A stretch of DNA of 64,000 nt from positions 1,736,001 through 1,800,000 of the forward strand of contig CBDBGS010000008.1 of assembly GCA_965205385.1 (NCBI GenBank). Reading direction: 5' to 3'. The first letter of the stretch is position 1, and each line of letters starts with the position of its first letter. Under the pieces are notes generated by a model, which saw nothing but the letters and a program-made list of their open reading frames with translations, made no database searches and was not told the DNA's origin. The DNA comes from CATOSP01 sp965205385. Its GTDB lineage: Bacteria; Chloroflexota; Dehalococcoidia; Lucifugimonadales; UBA3495. Below are positions 60,097 to 64,000 of this stretch, piece by piece. The position numbers were made by a program, and so were the translations under genes.

Positions 60097-61326
60097 CAGG
60101 GCAATCGCGTTTTAGCTGCGGAGGACTTTCAGCAGGTAGTCCTCCTTCCAGCCGGCCTGGAGGCGTTTCCCCTGGATGCCCACCTTGAGGCTCGTTTCGT
60201 TCTTGAGCAGATTGTGCGAAACCTGCCGCAGCGTCGCCATGTTCTGCGGTGCGTGGTCCTTACGCACCCGGCATTGGTCTTCTCGGAAGGTCACGTCCAG
60301 GCTCCAGTGCAAGGAGTTCTCGATGCTCCAGTGAGCGCGCACCACCTCCAGCAGTCGCTCCGCCGGGGCATCCAGGCTGCTGATGTAGTACCGGGGCTGT
60401 ACCGTGGTCTCTCCCGGCGTCTCCCGGCGGCCCACCACCTTGACCACCGAGCGCAGGCTGGGCCAGTCCTGGCCGGCGCTCAGGTACCCCAAGCAAGATG
60501 GGTCGCTGATTGTCCAGCACTCCCGACGTTCTATCCGTCCGTGGTTCTTGTTCAGGGTGGTGGCGTAGTCGTGGGGAACACCCTCGAAGCCGAACTCCTC
60601 CGCTCCCTCGAACAGGTCCCGCACGTCTTCGTACAGTTGACCCTGGTTCTCCTTCAACGCCAGCACGTAGTCGGCGCCCCGGTCCAGAATCCCCTGGGCG
60701 ATGTCCTTCTGACAGCCCATGGCGTCGATGGTGACGATGCACCCTTTCAGTTCCAGCATTTGCAGCAACTGGGGAATGGCAGTGATTTCGTTGGACTTCT
60801 CCTCGGTCTTCACTTGGCCCAGGGTCAGCGTGTTGGCCGAGGCCCAGGCGCTGACCAGGTGGATGGCCCGCTTGCCCGAATTGCGGTCGTGGGAACGCCG
60901 TACCGTCTTGCCATCGATGGCCACCACTTCCCCGGGGACCAGGTCGGACACCGCCTGGGTCCAGGCCATGAAGCACTGCTGGAACTGCTCCGGGTCCAGC
61001 CGGGAGAAGACGTCGCCGAAGGTGTCGTGGGACGGGATCCCGTGGGGCAGTTCCAGGAAGGTCTGGAACCATTCCAGCTTGCTCTTGCCGAACAACTCGA
61101 TGTAGACCCAAGAGTCGGCCCCGCAGATGACGGCGCAGATGGCAATGGCAATAATGTCCAGCAGTTTGTGCCGCTTGCACCGGTCGATCCTGGGGTCCTC
61201 CAACGTCTCGAAATAATCCATAATGGACGCGCCCTTTCCCTCCCTCATCACTCCCCCCGTCTCCCCTTCACATCACTGAACTCGTATGCCTGGCCAAGTC
61301 TACCAATTTATAACGCGATTGCCCTG
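60097..61326 (-). mobile_element. ISAs1-family element, copy 3 (distinct subgroup)
   Basis: A ~1230-bp element with inverted ends cagggcaatcgcgtt (60097) and aacgcgattgccctg (61326), a perfect 15-base match. It is flanked by aatccgggta (60087-60096) and gatccgggta (61327-61336), a ten-base duplication with one mismatch. It belongs to a different subgroup from copies 1 and 2, since ends and protein differ. It lies on the left of MITE copy C. Confidence 0.93.
60112..61251 (-). CDS. ISAs1-family transposase, intact
   Basis: A 379-residue transposase in one uninterrupted frame. IMDYFETLEDPRIDRCKRHK begins the N-terminal domain. The DDE parts are VAIDGKTVRRSHDRNSGKRA, VTIDAMGCQKDIAQ and RAHWSIENSLHWSLDVTFRE, all complete. 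It ends LLKVLRS just inside the left end. No frameshift is needed, unlike the two neighbours. It is likely functional. Confidence 0.95.
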   Translation of the reverse strand: MMREGKGASIMDYFETLEDPRIDRCKRHKLLDIIAIAICAVICGADSWVYIELFGKSKLEWFQTFLELPHGIPSHDTFGDVFSRLDPEQFQQCFMAWTQAVSDLVPGEVVAIDGKTVRRSHDRNSGKRAIHLVSAWASANTLTLGQVKTEEKSNEITAIPQLLQMLELKGCIVTIDAMGCQKDIAQGILDRGADYVLALKENQGQLYEDVRDLFEGAEEFGFEGVPHDYATTLNKNHGRIERRECWTISDPSCLGYLSAGQDWPSLRSVVKVVGRRETPGETTVQPRYYISSLDAPAERLLEVVRAHWSIENSLHWSLDVTFREDQCRVRKDHAPQNMATLRQVSHNLLKNETSLKVGIQGKRLQAGWKEDYLLKVLRS

Positions 61327-61333
61327 GATCCGG

Positions 61334-61688
61334 GTACCTGTTCAGACTCGAGGACGCGGATTGGGTAAATCCCACATCGGTCATCTTCATGATGATTCTC
61401 AAACGATGTCCCTCAGCCGCAACCAGCCATTCCCGCGCAGGGAGACCTTTGCGTAACCTTTCGCGACTCCCGCGAAAGCGAGAATCCAGAGTGCGCCCAG
61501 ATACGGGGGACGCCCTCACTCTAACCCTCTCCCGGAGTGAGAGGGGATTATTCAAAGGTCTCCGAAGGCGGGAATCCAGAAATGCCAATGATAGTCATTG
61601 TTGCTGGTTGCAAAGGTTTCTGGATTCCGGGTCAAGCCCGGAATGACGAGCTTGGAGTAGGAAGGACACATCAAGTCTGAACAGTTAC
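61334..61688 (-). mobile_element. MITE family 1, copy C
   Basis: A ~355-bp element in reverse orientation to copies A and B. Its right end is gtctgaacagttac (61688), followed by taatccgg, and its left end gtacctgttcagac follows gatccgg. Its 119-bp core (61443-61561) has the same orientation relative to its ends as in copy B, and opposite to that in copy A. ISAs1 copy 3 has inserted right at its left end. No coding content. Confidence 0.88.
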
Positions 61689-61705
61689 TAATCCGGGCGG
61701 AGCTA

Positions 61706-62212
61706 TCACCCGCGCCTTATATGGAAAAAGTTTCCTACTCTTCCGGTTATCCGCTCCACGAAGCCAGCAACATCCTGGGAGTGGAACTTCTCTTTCACCT
61801 GAGAAATCGTTTCTTGTCGCCGCTCATCGGTCATGAGGTCCGCCAACCCAGTTTTGACCGACTTGGCCGCGCTCGCCACGGCTCCGGCAGGCCCAAGTAG
61901 CGCGGAGGCGGCTGCTAAGTTACTGGTAGTTTCGGCGGTTGACTCCATGGTTTCCCGGCTCTTCTCCGCCGCGGTTGCGAGGTTTTCGGCCATCTCGTCA
62001 GCCTTGGCTGCGAAGGCGGTGGAGATCACGGCCGCGTTCTCGGCGGTCACCGCCGACGATCCGGTGGTCTTATCCAGATTGGACGCGATGCTGCGGACAG
62101 AAGGATAGAGTTTGATCAGGATTATCGTGATGGTCGAACACAGGGCGATTCCTGAAATCGCCAGTACCAACACGGCGACGCCATTAGCAATTGTTAACGT
62201 GTCTGGAACCAT
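61706..62212 (-). CDS. Single-pass membrane protein with long amphipathic tail
   Basis: A 168-residue protein of unknown function. One hydrophobic helix (residues 8-33, AVLVLAISGIALCSTITIIL) anchors it. The rest is Ala-rich and helical (TAAEKSRETMESTAETTSNL, AKSVKTGLADLMTDERRQET), resembling a membrane-anchored stalk or DUF948-like protein. ATG 62212 has GAGGGG eight bases upstream; the frame is open to 62365. It lies downstream of the CoA-transferase B gene on the same strand. Function unknown. Confidence 0.6.
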   Translation of the reverse strand: MVPDTLTIANGVAVLVLAISGIALCSTITIILIKLYPSVRSIASNLDKTTGSSAVTAENAAVISTAFAAKADEMAENLATAAEKSRETMESTAETTSNLAAASALLGPAGAVASAAKSVKTGLADLMTDERRQETISQVKEKFHSQDVAGFVERITGRVGNFFHIRRG

Positions 62213-62244
62213 AGCGGTATCCCCTCGGTCTGTACGAGAACAGG

Positions 62245-62922
62245 TTAGAGTTGGTATTCCGTCAAGTCCGGAGAAAGGGAAAGATTGGCTCCGGTCAGTT
62301 CCTGGACTTCTTCCGCGGTCCAGCCAGGGGCCACCTCTTCGAGGACTAGACCGCTTTGGGTACACCGCACAACCGCGAGATCAGTCACGATGAGGGAGAC
62401 GCAGCCCTTCCCGGTCAATGGCAACGTGCAGTCTTCCACGATCTTCGGCTGGTTTTCGCGGTCGGTGTGTTCCATGGCGACGATCACGTCGTCCGCGCCC
62501 GCGGCTAGGTCCATTGCGCCGCCGACGTTTCCGACGCCCCTTTGGGGGAGCATCCAGTTGGCCAGGTCTCCCTTGGCTGAGACTTGGTGGGCGCCCAGGA
62601 CCGTGACGTTGACATGCCCGCCACGGATCATGGCGAAGGCGTCTGCGGACCCGAAAAAGGACATGCCCGGGACCATCTGAAGGAACTGCCCCCCGGCGTT
62701 GATGAGGTCGACGTCTTGCTCCCCTTCCTCGGCCAAGGGGCCGCAGTTGAGCACTCCGCTTTCGCTATGGTAAAAGACGACCTGACCAGGAGCGAGGAAT
62801 GCCGACACCAAAGTGGGGATGCCGATACCCAGGTTGACGTAGCTACCGTCGGGTAACTCTTTGGCCACCCGCATTGCGATGATCTCCCGGTCCAATCGAG
62901 GTTTTTCTTCTGGATCAGGCAT
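62245..62922 (-). CDS. 3-oxoacid CoA-transferase-type subunit B
   Basis: A 225-residue beta subunit of a two-subunit acyl-CoA transferase. The catalytic Glu is in VFYHSESGVLNCGPLA; IGIPTLVSAFLAPGQVVF and GGNVGGAMDL-type segments (NVGGAMDLAAGADDVIVAME) are normal. It would partner an alpha subunit; the alpha-like domain is in the neighbouring fusion gene 48 bases upstream. The acid substrate is unknown. ATG 62922 is a good start. Confidence 0.9.
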   Translation of the reverse strand: MPDPEEKPRLDREIIAMRVAKELPDGSYVNLGIGIPTLVSAFLAPGQVVFYHSESGVLNCGPLAEEGEQDVDLINAGGQFLQMVPGMSFFGSADAFAMIRGGHVNVTVLGAHQVSAKGDLANWMLPQRGVGNVGGAMDLAAGADDVIVAMEHTDRENQPKIVEDCTLPLTGKGCVSLIVTDLAVVRCTQSGLVLEEVAPGWTAEEVQELTGANLSLSPDLTEYQL

Positions 62923-62970
62923 GGGTATCCGTGTCCTTCCAGCGTGGCGATTTGGCCATGCGCGGGGCCG

Positions 62971-64000
62971 TTACTCGTAGGGCGAAAAATCGGCGGGGCG
63001 TTGGACAACCCGGTCGATGAAAACCCCGGGGGTTACCACGGCCTCCGGGTCCAGTTCTCCCGGACCCACTATCTCATCCACTTCGATTATGGTGGTCCGG
63101 GCCGCTGGCGCCATCACAGCGTTAAAGTTTCTAGAAGTGCCCTTGTATATGACATTGCCCAGGGTGTCCGCCTTGTACCCGCGAATCAGACAGTAGTCGG
63201 CTCGCAGGGCGGGTTCCAGAACGTATTCCTTCCCGCCGATAACCCTGGTCTCCTTGCCTTCAGTCAATAGTGTGCCAACGCCAGTGGGAGTGTAGAAGGC
63301 GGCGACTCCCGCGCCCGCTGCCCGGATCCGTTCCGCAAGAGTGCCCTGGGGGACGACCTCTATCTCGACTTCCCCCTGTTGCCAGGCAAGCTCAAAGGCG
63401 CTGGGCCGCGTGGGGGAAGGTGAGACCGGGTAGGAGGCGATGGCCTTCTTGATCTGATGGTTTTCGATCAGAATGCTATGGTCGATGGCTTGAAGCCCAG
63501 GGGGAGTGCCGAACCCAATGACCCTCGCAATGCCGGCGGTGTTGCTGACCATCGTGAGCTGTTTCGCCCCGTGATCGCGCAGCGCCACCATCAGGTAATG
63601 GGGCATCCCTCCGGGCCCGGCAAATCCGTCTATCATCACTGTCGAACCATTGGGCATGTCTGCCACCGCTTCGAGCCCGGTGGAGTAGACCTTGTTAATC
63701 GGATCAAAGGACGGGACGTCAAAAACCATCTCGTTCAGCGCGGCGGCCACGCGGACGGGGGCTCCGGTGAGGGCAACTATGTCGTCAACACTCCATCCGG
63801 GGGCAACTTCGGTAATCACCAGACCGTCCGGGTCCACGCTCAGTACCGCCAGGTCTGTGATGATGGTTCCCCGACGAATAACCCCGTCAGGCGGGAGAGT
63901 GCATTCGGCAACTATGGCGGGCTGGCCGTCTGGGGTGGTGTGGGTCATGATGGCTACGACTCTACGCGCACCGCTGGCTAGATCAACCGAGTCCGAAGGC
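62971..64000 (-). CDS. Fused beta-alpha CoA-transferase, 5'-truncated by window edge
   Basis: A CoA-transferase with swapped and fused subunits. In the visible part the first ~90 residues (SDSVDLASGARRVVAIMTHT ... TEVAPGWSVDDIVALTGAP) are the C-terminal half of a beta subunit. From about VFDVPSFDPINKVYSTGLEA it continues as an alpha subunit, with PNGSTVMIDGFAGPGGMPHY and APAARTTIIEVDEIVGPGEL. The frame is open to base 64000, so the start and the beta active-site Glu lie outside. A complete separate beta subunit gene follows 48 bases downstream, so the locus may encode an alpha-beta pair plus an extra beta domain. Confidence 0.85.
   Translation of the reverse strand, partial: PSDSVDLASGARRVVAIMTHTTPDGQPAIVAECTLPPDGVIRRGTIITDLAVLSVDPDGLVITEVAPGWSVDDIVALTGAPVRVAAALNEMVFDVPSFDPINKVYSTGLEAVADMPNGSTVMIDGFAGPGGMPHYLMVALRDHGAKQLTMVSNTAGIARVIGFGTPPGLQAIDHSILIENHQIKKAIASYPVSPSPTRPSAFELAWQQGEVEIEVVPQGTLAERIRAAGAGVAAFYTPTGVGTLLTEGKETRVIGGKEYVLEPALRADYCLIRGYKADTLGNVIYKGTSRNFNAVMAPAARTTIIEVDEIVGPGELDPEAVVTPGVFIDRVVQRPADFSPYE

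Overview
The window looks like a GC-rich chromosome segment from a free-living member of the Chloroflexota, most like the Dehalococcoidia/SAR202 side of the phylum. This is inferred from gene content: several luciferase-like flavin oxidoreductases, CoA-transferases, SDRs and a GMC oxidoreductase, a UGSC selenoprotein, a PyrR-controlled pyr operon and a TPP-riboswitch thi operon. No rRNA or marker phylogeny is available here. One tRNA (Ala, TGC) is present. No CRISPR array was seen.

Layout. 1-6.6 kb is a decayed mobile zone: an IS630 transposase cut by the window edge, an MFS exporter, a broken GH3-like gene, a secreted small protein, a CTAG-flanked miniature element, an IS1182-type remnant and a dead tyrosine integrase beside tRNA-Ala. 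7-12.9 kb is a catabolic-looking cluster: thiolase, GMC oxidoreductase, NHL protein, a 352-aa protein of unknown function, and a UGSC selenoprotein whose UGA codon reads as selenocysteine. 12.9-28.1 kb holds housekeeping and metabolic genes: Trm112-like, membrane protein, TlpA thioredoxin, SDRs, gamma-glutamyltransferase, a pentapeptide-TIR fusion, an LLM oxidoreductase, an RND exporter, a CaiB-type CoA-transferase, a hydrolase, a cupin, an endonuclease III-like protein and SfsA. 28.5-40.2 kb carries pyrimidine synthesis: pyrF with a DUF951 gene on the plus strand, and pyrR-pyrB-pyrC-carA-orf-carB on the minus strand behind a PyrR attenuator. Between these two sets lie a LysR regulator, a ferredoxin and an ornithine cyclodeaminase-like gene. 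40.6-48.9 kb has a VWA protein, a P-loop kinase-like protein, a nicotinamidase-like hydrolase, a DUF5671 protein, an isocitrate lyase/PEP-mutase-like enzyme and a maoC-plsX-fabG lipid cluster. 49.4-57.6 kb has an LRR lipoprotein with an in-frame extension beyond its stop, L-2-hydroxyglutarate oxidase, an LLM oxidoreductase, a D-2-hydroxyacid dehydrogenase and the thiG-thiE-thiS operon. 57.6-61.7 kb is a head-to-tail array of three ISAs1-type elements and one miniature element, all separated by the same ~10-bp sequence. The window ends in CoA-transferase genes, one of them a beta-alpha fusion running off the edge.

Most striking: (i) the UGSC selenoprotein and its partner gene; (ii) a three-copy ~350-bp miniature transposable element whose 119-bp core, bounded by 9-bp inverted repeats, occurs in both orientations; (iii) two diverged ISAs1-type copies that both keep an in-phase A AAA AAG slippery heptamer joining two transposase frames; (iv) serial insertion of different elements into one 10-bp target; (v) carB with no standard start codon but a perfect Shine-Dalgarno in front of ATC.
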